Shown piece by piece: positions 35,510-46,620 of a stretch of 64,000 nucleotides of DNA. The translations under genes and the position numbers were made by a program. Source of the stretch: Polytrichum commune (taxonomy: Eukaryota; Streptophyta; Polytrichopsida; Polytrichales; Polytrichaceae). The notes under the pieces were generated by a model, which saw nothing but the letters and a program-made list of their open reading frames with translations, had not been told where the DNA came from and made no database searches. The stretch covers positions 5,828,501-5,892,500 of the forward strand of contig OX485805.1 in the NCBI GenBank assembly GCA_950295325.1, written 5' to 3'. Positions within the stretch are counted from its first letter, which is position 1; every line of letters begins with the position of its first letter.

Positions 35510-37722
35510 AGGTCATTGATGTCCCAGGGCGATGTCCTTAGGTAGCGCCCCACTCAAATTGCCATATCTAGCTCACACCTCCGATTGGGAAGTTTTTGAG
35601 CATTCTAAAATTCGGATGCCATAAGCTACCCAATGCTTATGGCTTATCCTTGAGACTTTTAATCTTCGTGGGTGGGAGGCATTCTCAACGCTCAAAGGCC
35701 CTCACCCACACTAGGATCACTTGGGCCCTCTCACCTATAGCATCACAAGTCTCATGCGTCACTCCAAGGTCCCCCTATGCCTATATTGTTACAAGTACTC
35801 CTCATGGAAAGGTGCACGACAAGGTTACTCCACATTCAGACATTTGGGAAGTTGAAGCTAATGGAGTTCAAGGACCTCATTTCTATTGTCGACTACAAGA
35901 TGTACGAGTCAAAGATGGAGAAGAATCCTACTTCAAATCCCCTGACATTGGACGTCTTTGTCAAATTCTTATATGAGATAATTTATCCTTTAATTCTCGT
36001 TGATTTTTTTCTTTGGAATTATTGTCATTTTCTTACACTCCTCTCTATTTGTTTTAGAGAAAGTTGTCAAAATCGGCAGATACCGCACCAATGTTGTATT
36101 GGGAAGCCACTTTCGAGGCTCACATGTCTTCTCCTGAGATTTGAGACATTATGACAAAAGCCCTAGAAAGGTGAATAAAAAATATTCAATCTCGAAACTT
36201 TGAGAAGTTCATTTACGTTGCCTACAAAGACAACGATGAAGACTTGTTTCATGAAGTGCCTCCCCTACCTTTGTGTTTCTATCTTGCTCTTCAATTTTCT
36301 ATTCTAGAATTATTTTCAAATTTCGTGCTATATTTCTTACAGTACACTCTTCTCTGTTCCATATTAACGGTTAGTTCTCCGACTTTTTCATGACGGATAT
36401 GACCATTAAGAAACTCCAAAAGGTGGCAACCACACATGTAAATGTCTCTTTCAAAGCCAAGTGGCTTCAATGGTGGAACTCCCCTGCTGAGACCAAGAAC
36501 AAGTATAAGTTTTCATCTGCTCTACCTCTCAGAGAGAAATTGCTTGACAACTGGTTCAATAAGGCTTCTTTCTGGGCACACATACATCTTATTTCTTTTT
36601 GGACATTTTCTTTCTTTATTTGTTCGTTTTTATCATTTGTCATTTATAATTCTCACTTTCTCTGGTCATAGTTGGAGAAGGTAGTTGAAGCATATAAATC
36701 ATTTGAGAATTAGTGTTCTATTGACATCGACTAGGTTTTTACTGAGGATTATTCTCCATCCTGCAAGTCAAACATTGGAAGTTCATTATCTAGGACAAGG
36801 TTTTCTGGGTGTATTTTGACGACAAAGAACTTTTAAACTTTGCTAAGGGACTCAATGTCATGGAATTTTAGGAGGGTCCAAAAGCTACCAAGTGTGTCGC
36901 CTACCAGTATTCCTCTTTCTCCATCTTTTAGTCTCTATTCTATCCGTTTTGTTTCCTCTGTAGCATTGCATTTCCCTGTTATGATTTTTTTCTTGGCATG
37001 TACATTCACTGTGAGCTTGTTATGAAGAATGTTTTGTCTTCTTCATCCTCACCAACTTACCTTTTAGATAGGATCGATGACAACTCTAGTATTTGTGTGT
37101 ACATGAGCATGCAACTTGCAAAATTCACACTCGTGCACTTGGTGGCTGGTGGTTGCTACTTGAACTTCTCCCGTGGATTCGTGCCCAAGGTCAAGGAAAC
37201 CCTTTACAAAACTCTCGTTCACTTGCCCTTAAGGTGATTGAATTGGAGGAAGATTCAAAGAAAGAGAAGAACCTAACTTTCCTGCCAATCAGAAAGAGGT
37301 TGTAGCGGTGATGAAAGGCAAGGCAAGGGCAAAAAGGTTGTCACTCATGCCTCTACTCAAGTGACCACTCGCTATTTCACCAAGGCCTCTATCATGCACC
37401 TCTTTATGAAGAATGTTAACAACATCATGGGCACGAGGGGGACCCTGAAATGACATCCGGGACTTGTGGCCTTATAGGTGAGAGGGCCCAAGTGATCCTA
37501 GTGTGGGTAAGGGCCGAGGTGTTGAGAACGCCTCCCACCCACAAAGATTAAGAATCACGAGGATAAGGCCATAAGCATTGGGTAGCTTATGGCGTCCGGA
37601 TTTTAGAATGCTAAAAAACTCCCCAATCACAGGTGTGAGCTAGGAGATTTGGCAATTTGAGTGGGGCGTTGCCTAGGGACATCGTCCAACACTCTAAGGC
37701 TATGGTGGGACACTAGTGACCT
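35510..37722 (+). mobile_element. DNA element with ~270-bp terminal inverted repeats
   Basis: 35510-35790 and 37425-37722 are inverted copies, with conserved blocks such as CGCCCCACTCAAATTGCC, CATAAGCTACCCAATGCTTA and ACTAGGATCACTTGGGCCCT. The right arm has an 18-bp indel. Long TIRs around internal coding sequence suggest a MULE-like element. No 9-bp target duplication is evident, so the class is not certain. Confidence 0.75.
35790..37320 (+). pseudogene. Unknown decayed gene inside the long-TIR element
   Basis: Coding-like stretches on the plus strand are separated by T-rich intron-like sequence. They include KLMEFKDLISIVDYKMYESK (about 35850-35910), KKLQKVATTHVNVSFKAKWL followed by an Ala/Lys-rich segment to LLDNWFNKASFW (about 36405-36580), and VYMSMQLAKFTLVHLVAGG near 37100. 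Stops break the frames, for example after VVEAYKSFEN near 36710. I do not recognise the family, and no transposase catalytic residues were found. Confidence 0.4.
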
Positions 37723-38025
37723 GGGAGTAGCATTCGAGACTGCAGAGGTTAAAACAACCATAATTTCCACAATATTTGCCCAAATGGGGCAAGCGAGGAG
37801 TTTATCAACACATACACAAAGAGTAGATGATGATGAAGTGGTCGTATAATAGAATCAAAGATCAAACATCGAAGTTGTGGACATTTGAAGCTATTGGGGG
37901 ACTCTAGGACCAATAGCTAAGGGAAATTGTCTACATGGCCCCAATTCTTAGGAAAGAAACAAAAGGTTACTTGATGGTGGAGTAGGAGCATTGCCCAAAG
38001 TCCCAAAGGTTTATATAGGTGAAGA

Positions 38026-38392
38026 GGCATTGCCAACTGACCCCACCCAAGGCGGAATGACACGGCCTCCAAGGGCGTTGGCCCAACATGGGGGCATAGT
38101 TGTCAAATATGCTTCGGGTTCTTTTAATGTTGTTCCAGTAACACGATGATCAACTTAAGATTGGACTTCAATGAATGCATGTCCACATCTTACCATTGGC
38201 TACCTACTAAAGGGAGAGTCCCGAATGCATGCGTAGGAGGGCCACAAAGCTATGAGCTTGGAGGTCCAAGGTGTGGAAAACTAATCATGTATGTGTGTGG
38301 GATGTGCAGGGTTAACGCTCGTGACACTTGCTAGAGTTGGAAAATGGTCAATATAAGTTAAGGGGAACTAGCAAAGGTCACAACAACCTTGG
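38026..38392 (+). repeat. Dispersed repeat, inverted partner of 49713-50045
   Basis: Shared blocks include ATGCTTCGGGTT, ACACGATGATCAACT, CCGAATGCATG, AAGCTATGAGCTTGGA, GTGTGGGATGTGCA and CACTTGCTAGAGTTGGAAA. It ends just where the 38389 gene begins, so it may be that element's terminal repeat. Confidence 0.8.
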
Positions 38393-40103
38393 TTCAACGC
38401 ATTGGTCCTCTTACCACCACCGTTGTTGGAAGTCCATCCGCCATACATTTTGCCCCTGCCCCCGATCTCATTGCCGTTATTTTTCAAAGCAGCGCCACCA
38501 TCCCCTTTGTGTCTTGCAAGAGGAAGGCCATTGCGCCGGATACCTCCGCCACTTCCTCGAAAAAACCCTCTACTTTCTCTTTGATAAAAAATGTGGACAC
38601 GGGGGAGCTCATTGAGGATCTCATGAAAACCAAGCTTCTCCCTCCAGCCTACCGACGCATTCAAAAGATCCTAACCAAGGTTTGTGTCCCGTTTTTTTTT
38701 CTCCATTTATTTTATAAGATTCAATATATATTTTTTCATCTATTTTTCTTGGTAGTTTTATTGTGCAGGTTGGAACGGATTGTACTCGATCCAACGCCAA
38801 GCCAAATGTTCACACGGACATTGATTTGCTCTTTGCAGACGTGCCCAACAACCTGCAGGTGCCGAGGATCTCAACCTCCTCCTTGGATGTTCATGTGTTG
38901 TACAAACAACTTGTCACATATTTTGAGGTTTTGTTTGCCTTTGCAAACACCAACCCCCACAACAACGGCATCATTGTCTTCGCGCACGCCGCCAATCCTA
39001 ATGTCTCCAGGTCAATTTACAATTGGGCACACACAGAGGATTTCTACGTTGTCAAATACTGGTTTAGCATGAACAACCTTGATCTCCAGTCACCCACGGT
39101 TTCTTCGGAGTTAATAAGTCCCTGCATTCTTCCTCTACTTTATTCTTGTTTCATACCTTGCATGATTGTATTCCGAACTCTTCCGTGTACATTTGGTATA
39201 GACCCACAAGTACTTCTTAAATGTCCTCGTGCAAAATGAATCTATTTTTAATGTACGTACCTCGGACTTCGAGGAGATAGATTACAATCTCAAGAGGGAT
39301 AGTTAGCTCAACAACTTCACCAAGGAGAAGAATTTTGTGATAAATGAAGACGGGGTGCCTTAGAGAGGTGCCCGTGAAAAGCACCACGAAGTCTTCTTCC
39401 TTATTTTTTCTACCCTCACAGACAAGTACGACATTATCATAGATTGGTAAAGTGACGTTGGTTTGTTCTTCATCTCTTTGTTTTTTAGTGTTTTACTTTC
39501 TTTTACACTTATTGCATTTTTTGTTGATTTTCATATTCTCACATCTTTGCATTTCATTGTTCTAGGAGGTTCCATTATTGCATGCGGCTTCATTCAATAC
39601 CATATTGTGGCGCTCAAGTCAAACATTGACATTTTCAAGGCCTTCCTCCTCCCCATGCAAGAACTTGAGCAAGAGCACACTCCTCGGCAAGTTGTCCCAC
39701 AGTGGGGGTCTGTTTTTGCTCCTCTTCCCTAGAAAATGGCGAAGCACAATTTCAATTTGTTGTGTGCGTAAGTTCATTGTTGACTCCTACGTTGTTTGCT
39801 TGCATTTTTTTCTTCTCCATTTGGAGTTTTTGCATGTACTTATGTTTTTCCTCGTCATGTGTGTTCAAAGTTCCACAAGAGAACCCGATCCGCGTCCTCA
39901 CTGCAAACATGTTTGCAGCCCCTACAACGGCGTTCGAGCTCCCTTTGTACGTTGTTGAGTTTGCCCATCAATTTGAAGAGGCACCATCCCCTCCTCCTAC
40001 TCGTACTCACACTCGCCCTTTCAATAGACTTGTGTTGGAATTCCTAGATGTAGAGGCTGAGCACGACGATGATAGTGATAGAGATGATAGTCCTAGCCAT
40101 TGA
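38389..40103 (+). pseudogene. Decayed multi-exon transposon-like gene, possible methyltransferase motif
   Basis: Exons with consistent phases: 38389-38679, 38769-39098, 39202-39460 and from 39566; a last exon reaches TGA at 40101-40103 with an acidic tail (EAEHDDDSDRDDS). Exon 3 has in-frame stops after KRDS (TAG), GVP (TAG) and IIIDW (TAA), and a further TAG lies downstream in exon 4, so it is not functional. The exon 3/4 junction reads KYDIIIDW*SDVGGSIIACGF, then VALKSNIDIFKAFLLP. The spacing of Gly-rich loop, acidic or polar residue and IF resembles motif I of amino-type DNA methyltransferases, but the DPF/PPY-type motif was not found. The function call is tentative. The splice between exon 4 and the last exon is uncertain. 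Confidence 0.5.
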
Positions 40104-40700
40104 TTACTGATTAGGCCTCGTGGATTTGGAGAGTCAAGCTCCCATGCTTTGTTTTTATTTGGATTTTTTTATGAGTTTTTTTGTTTTATTTACATCTGCC
40201 TTTTGCAAATCCCCCGTTCTATTCGTACTTTCTCTCATGTTGTTTCTTGATTCCATTTGTTGACGTCAGCCCTAATTTAATCCTAAACCATTTAGAAACT
40301 ATACTACAAGATCTTTCATAAGAAATACCTTCTTCCACGCCTTTACATTCTATTTGTTGCTAGATTTAAATAGAGTTATCATCTCCACGGAATTGGGGTG
40401 TCTTTTAAACAAAATCATCTCACAATATCTCCAAATTCCATGGTCATAGGCACTCTTCCTATCGAAATCAGCCACTACAATATAAATTCTTCGCTCTCCA
40501 AACTCCGCTCTACGCTCACACTACTAAAATTTTCAAAAATAAAGACTCAAGGTGCATGAATCCCATTGCTTCAAACTGAATATGAAGTCAAGGCAGTGGA
40601 ACACAACTCATTAGTTGGGTATTGTTATGTACGGCCACCGCCTCCGCCGCTTAAGGGATAGTACAGGCAGAGAGTGGAAAGTGCGCTCTGCACGAGTTGA
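40104..40700. other. Spacer upstream of gene B
   Basis: No gene recognised. It probably includes the promoter of transporter B; no clear TATA box can be assigned. Confidence 0.5.
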
Positions 40701-41764
40701 CTGCCCCGTCATCCCTCTCTCTAGAACATTAACCTCATTCATCCCGCGACTCACAAATGCCCTGCTTTCTCCATGTGGCATCAGTTCATCCTCTCTCTCT
40801 ACAGTCTCCTTTCCATCCCTCCCGGTTTCATCTTTCCTCCTCGCAGATATCCCGCTGCACATTGTTCACGTTGCAAAACGTCCACAGCCTGACAAGCAAG
40901 ACGATCTATTCGAAGCGCCTCCTCTTTTGAATTCCTCTCAGACCTCTCAGAGGTACAGATAGAACACATTTGATCTTCAGATTCAGTGTCGGGGAAAGAA
41001 AGAAAGAAGGAAATGAGCATTTTCGAGCTTGTTTTCAGCATGTTTTTGAATGTTGCGAAGCAGACTCTCTGTGCATGAGTAGATGTAAAGTATACTCACT
41101 TTATGCTTTACAGAGCAGTATATTTCGATTCCATTATGTTATCGATGGATTGCAAAGGTTTTACCATCTCCGCTTTCTCTAGAGAGCTAAAGATATCGCT
41201 GTAGTGGACGTAGTGCGTTGCCTTGGGAGCTTCTGGTGCTTCTTGTTACGCGCAGCAAGCGATAGATTCAAAGTGAAAGGTAGGTTAATTGATGTGCATG
41301 TTTTTTCCGAGGTCTAGTCACGGGTGAGGGATTTTTTTTTTAAAGGAAGTGCAAAGGACGATTTTGACTTGCGGATGGTTGGAGTCTTGGACTTGAGCTC
41401 AGCTTTGGAGATTTGATCCAATTAAAGTGCCATTCAGGCCTTCGGCCGTATGTGCAACTGCTCCCCCTGTGTGCACCGCGTTTGGTGCGAAGATTAATAC
41501 TGACCTGGAGTTTGTTCTGGAGTGACGACTTTGTTGCTTCTCGGATTGGGAATGAGTCTCCGTGGTTCAATGTATCTCAAAAACATGCAGTGGTTGTGCT
41601 GCGGATAATTGTTGCACCGCTTCTTCGATTCCTCTGTTTTCATGGACAATTGCCACAGTCGCAGTAAATGTTCGATTGAAAGTTTCATCTAAGTGACTGT
41701 TATCTGCAATTACCAGGAATAACACAAACTTGATCCATCTCAAAATCTGCTTCAGGATATCGAC
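40701..41764 (+). promoter_or_regulatory. Leader exon and 5'UTR intron of transporter gene B
   Basis: 40780-41000 matches the upstream part of copy C (4230-4450), including ATCCCTCCCGGTTTCATC-like and CGAAGCGCCTCCT blocks. The leader ends at 41279 (GTGAAAG|GTAGGT), and a 476-bp intron ends at 41755 (TTCAG|GATATC), 9 nt before the ATG. CT-rich stretches (CCTCTCTCTCTA) are typical of plant 5' leaders. Confidence 0.65.
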
Positions 41765-44700
41765 ATGAAGAAATCAGAAGAAGTTTCAGTCTCAATGACG
41801 CATGAGAATGGCCAGCCGGCCACTGAAGCCAAAGGTAACAAAGGCACAACAGCTTATCATGGAATAGGCGGCACCTTGGATGGCGGAGCTTTGTTTGTGC
41901 TCGAATCAAAAGGTAAGTATGGGACGCAATCTAATTCATTTCTGTTTTATAATCTGAAAAGTTAGGGTTGACCATGCTTACAATGATTGCACTGGTCGTG
42001 TAATTTAGTAATTTGAACAAGCTCGGGAACTTAGAATACTACCAACATATGATGTAATTTTATTCCAGACTGCCTAGATCAGACCATCATTTAACCTCCA
42101 TCAAAAAATTTGAGACGTGCTTTCATACACCTGTCTAGAAGTTTGAACACTTCCAGTTGCTACTATATGTTGGAAGCACAGAAGACTGCTCATGATTCCT
42201 TGCGCAGAAAGAGCTATAAGCTTGCTCACTACTTCTTGAAATGTAGGAAATTGGAAGCATGCGGGGTTCCATCTCGCCACATCCATTTCCGGTCCTGCAA
42301 TCCTCACCTTGCCCTACGCAGTGGCGGGGTTAGGATGGAGTGCTGGAATTTTGGCCCTTGTAATTGTGACTGCGGTATCGTTTACTGCATACATGCTCAT
42401 CTCACAAGTACTGGAACAAGCAGAGCTGGAAGGTCATCGTTTCCTTAGGTTTCGAGACCTGGCAGGTTATGTCCTTGGTGAGTAATCTGGACACTATCTT
42501 CACGCGGTGACTCGGCATCGACTGCACATGCCATGATGGACGTCTTGCTCAATTTTGTTTCATTTCATGGTCAGACAATGACAATTGTTTCTCCTGAAGG
42601 CATATATATACATGGCACAAGGTGATCAACTGAGATGAACTGATTATATCTGAGTGTCCTTGTAGGAAGAAGATATGGCTACTATCCTGTTGCAGCAATT
42701 CAGATTACTGTTTGCTTTGTTACTGTTATTGCCTGCATCATTCTTGGTGGTCAGGGTATAAAGGTAATCCTCCACACATTTGTACTTTTCATATTGTTCA
42801 TAAGTGACATGGATATGAAAGCTCTTTTCTCTGGACACGGTACCATTACAATGTAGGTAACTGACCATTGGGCAAAACATGATTTGTCGTACGAATTTCA
42901 TAGTTTTGGATGGGCATGAAGTCGAAGGCACGCGATCAAATGGAAGGAAACCTGATTTTCGACAGTTTATGTATGACTGCAGTTTATATACAGAATCTAC
43001 ACACCTACAGGTGGGACACAACTCTACGAATTTATCATCTACTTCGGGCTAGTGATGCTGCTCATGGCCCAGTTACCTTCCTTCCATTCGCTACGCTACA
43101 TCAATCTGGTGTCCGTGCTGTGTTGTCTGGGCTACAGTCTGTGTGTGGTTGCAGGCTCCATTTATGCAGGTCCGAACCATCTCTTGACCTGTTTGCACCT
43201 TGCAATTTTTTCTTTATACTTTGCACATTTTAAACATCGTTAGGAAGTCACCCATGTTGTCTCCATTCGGTCATGAGAGTGTCCAATAGATTCTCATCAG
43301 ATAAGGTCTTCCTGTTGTGTTTCGGAGAAAGAGCTGAATAAACTTCGTTAAGAGCAGGTAATCTAATGTCTTCGATTTTATTTTGATTCACTCTCAACTT
43401 TTATCCTCCATCAGTGTGGGATACTCCCATCTTGGAGTTTTCCCATCTTAGGCGAAGTACTAAGCAGTGCAAAGGCTTCACAAGTTTCATTTTGACTTTG
43501 GCAGGACATTCAGGTGGCGCACCACCAGCTGACTACTCAGTCGTAGGAACTCCTATATCCAAATTCTTTGGAGTGTTCAATTCTCTGGCCATCATTATCA
43601 CGACCTATGGAAATAGCATCATTCCCGAAATTCAGGTCACCTCGAAACAAAGTCGAAAGACTTTCAGCTGCTCCCCATCTCAATCTAAAAATCACATTCC
43701 AAGCTTCTTGAGCGATCCATAGTACAAAGAATAATTTTCAAACCAGACTGACTCTTGATGTTATAGTTATCGATGTAGAACTTTGTGTAGCATCAGTCGT
43801 GAATATGCATTTGCTGATAAAAGTACATGATTCGTATTCCAGGCTACACTGGCTCCACCAGCTACCGGACAGATGTTCAAGGGCCTACTTCTCTGCTATT
43901 CAGTTGTAATCTCAACATTCTTCTCGGCAGCAGCATCAGGATATTGGGCATTTGGGAATGGTTCGGCAGGAAACATCTTCACCAACCTGGCGCCATACAT
44001 CCCAAATTGGCTCGTATTTCTAGGCAATATGTTTGTCATCATACAGCTCATTGCCATTAGCTTGGTGAGTCCCCACAAGATGATTGATTTCAATGTGATT
44101 TCTTGTGTATGTGTGTGTGCATCAATTCACATTGTGCTAATAAATTCCAAACCAATCTGTAATGCTCAATCAGTAATGCTTAGACAACCTCAAGGCTATC
44201 TTTGGCCATTGGACCATGGCCGAGGCTAGTCATCGCATCCACTTTGTGTTTTCCCCTTAGCATTAGCCTTGCTGAATTCCAGAAGAGAATAGATAACTCC
44301 GATGTTGCCACCGGCTAGAATCTTCATCTTCCAGTTGATCTAAGTCTTTATTTAATTCCGAAAATGGGCATCGCTAGAATCAAATGGCCCTGGAAAAATA
44401 ATTGTCTCCTTTCAAGGTGGACACCTTGAACAGGTGCAAACAAGCCAACCTGTACCTATCTTCCCCCAAGGGCAAGCTCCTAGGTCGCCCATGGTTGATT
44501 GCAGTGCTGAAAATTGAAGCCCTCATATGAATTTCATTTTGAAGGGCTCTGAAATTTCAGCATTGCAATTGAAGGGCATATCTAAATCTAGGACGTCAAT
44601 GGAAAATTTTCAAAGAAATATAAAACTTATATTAAAATTATGCATGATTTGCATGGTACATGCTTCTAGTTGCACTGAAAGGATTTGTATAAGCTGCACC

Positions 44701-46620
44701 AGATTGAATCAGAAGCTTGAGTGGTCCCAGATCACCGAAACTTTGAAGTTTAAGAGAAACTTCGAAAGTATAAGCTACACCAGACTGAATCAGAAGCTTG
44801 ATTGGTCTAACTGATCGGAAGCTTCAAAGTTCAAACCACTGGAGCTTGGAAGCTTAATCATTCAGGAATCGGAATTCTCAAGTTTTGAACTAATTCCCAT
44901 CTGGATCTGAGATCTGGAGCCCAAAGTTAGACAACTGGAGTTAAACAACTACTTGAGATGATGAACAATACTTGAAGGGTACTATTTATCCAGCACTTCA
45001 AGTGACGGGAGCACTTAGACATGAGGATTATGTTTTGAAGGGTTGTTTTCCTTGAGGTATTTTTTGAAGTCCCAAAACCCATTTGAAGGGCATTGAAGAC
45101 TTCAATTTTGAGCACTGGTTGATTGACAATATTTGGCTCACATGGATACCTCCTTATGATCAGGTGGAGAGTAGGTTGTAGGGTACACTATAAATTAAAT
45201 CCTATGGAGGTCACCCACCCAAGCACTATACCAAGCCAAAAGCGGCTTCACCTCAGAGTTCTACTAGTGCACTCCACTAGTAGTTGCTCTTACCTTGAGT
45301 GATACAACCTTGAAAATACTATTGACCATAACATAAAAAGAGATTACTATTATTACCCTATTATTAGAAATTTGTGGACATTGGGGGGTTCAACAATCCT
45401 TTTACGGGAGTAACAATGGTCGATCAAGTCAACACGATTTGGGTTGTTAGAAAGAGTTGACCTTTTGATTGAGACAATAGCATACGTGGAAAGAGATTCT
45501 ATAGTTCATGCTAGTGTTGGCAAACATGGGCGTTATGCAGGTTTTCTTTCTTTTGTTTTGTTCCTTCTTATTTAAGTACATGTAGCCAATTTTAAAGACG
45601 AGTATTGGGCACAAGCAGAGTCAAGTACACAACTCCATTACCCTACATAGGTTCAATTGAAAGTGATTCAAAACTAAATACTAATTTTGAATTTTATGAA
45701 GGAAAAAAATCATAAACATTTGAAAAACACATTGATTTACAAAGTCAAGCAATCTATGTTGACAAAAAAAAATTCAAGTAAAATCTACTTATGTTAGAAG
45801 ACAATGCAAGTAGTGTGCAAGTAGGTATAATGAACACATAATTGTTTAAAATTTGTTTAAAACATGATAAAATAAAATAAAATTGATGTTTTTCTACATA
45901 TTTTTGTAATGGTGCCCTCAAGTTGATAATGAGTTCAATGAATATGGGAAAAAAATCCAATTTCAATATATTTAGGTCATGAATCTACGTCAAAATCATA
46001 TTCAACCATTTCATTTTGGGCAATGTTTTTAATGATGAGTTTTGAAGATCTCATTGTGATATTTTATATTTGAGTATCTAACACATCAATAGAGGGCTCC
46101 ATGAAAAGAAAACAATTTAAACAACATTTTGCTGTTATTTTTAGGCATTTTGCCAAAAATGATGGTTTTAGTATACTGGAGTAGTAATCATGTATACTTG
46201 ATTGTGCTTGCTCCTTATGGTTGGCATTCATTGCAGGTTTACGCGCAACCAACATTTGAGATATTTGAGGGTATGTCATCGGATGTGGGAAAAGGCATGC
46301 ATTCGATGCGTAACTTCTTGCCACGTGCCATCCTTCGCACCTTCTTTGTGGCATTATCCACCCTCGTTGCAGCAGCCATCCCTTTTTTTGGCGACATTGC
46401 AGCCTTTATCGGGGCTGTGGGCTTCACCCCTCTCGATTTTGTGCTACCCTTCATCTTGTATTCCGCCACCTTCAAACTCTCGCCACGAACATTCAAGTTT
46501 TGGTTGTACAAGCTCATCATGATTGTGTTTAGCATTGTTGCTTTGTTGGGATGCGTTTCTTCCGTTCGCCAAATCATAAACGATTCCAAAACATATAAAT
46601 TGTTTGCAAATTTGGGTTGA
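41765..46620 (+). CDS. GABA transporter 1-like permease, gene B (7 exons, 466 aa)
   Basis: Exons: 41765-41912, 42247-42477, 42666-42763, 42983-43169, 43505-43635, 43843-44064, 46237-46620. Every exon length and phase equals gene A (148, 231, 98, 187, 131, 222, 384 nt). I count about 24 amino-acid differences from A: four in the N-terminal tail ([10 protein letters not shown]), six in exon 2 ([15 protein letters not shown]) and nine in exon 7; exon 4 is identical. AAAP family hallmarks are all kept ([42 protein letters not shown]). Introns 1-5 are nearly the same as in A. Intron 6 is 2172 bp, enlarged by a hAT-type MITE (44502-45117) and a second stretch at about 45600-46200 absent from A. Probable role: H+-coupled import of GABA or related amino acids. 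Confidence 0.92.
44502..45117. mobile_element. hAT-type MITE in intron 6 of gene B (616 bp)
   Basis: TIRs CAGTGCTGAAAATTGAAG and, on the other strand, CAGTGCTCAAAATTGAAG differ at one base. A perfect 8-bp duplication GTTGATTG flanks it (44494-44501 and 45118-45125). Gene A retains the empty site with a single GTTGATTG near 15907. Inside, two ~38-bp direct repeats begin ATAAGCTGCACCAGATTGAA and ATAAGCTACACCAGACTGAA (about 44691 and 44771). No coding capacity. Confidence 0.95.
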
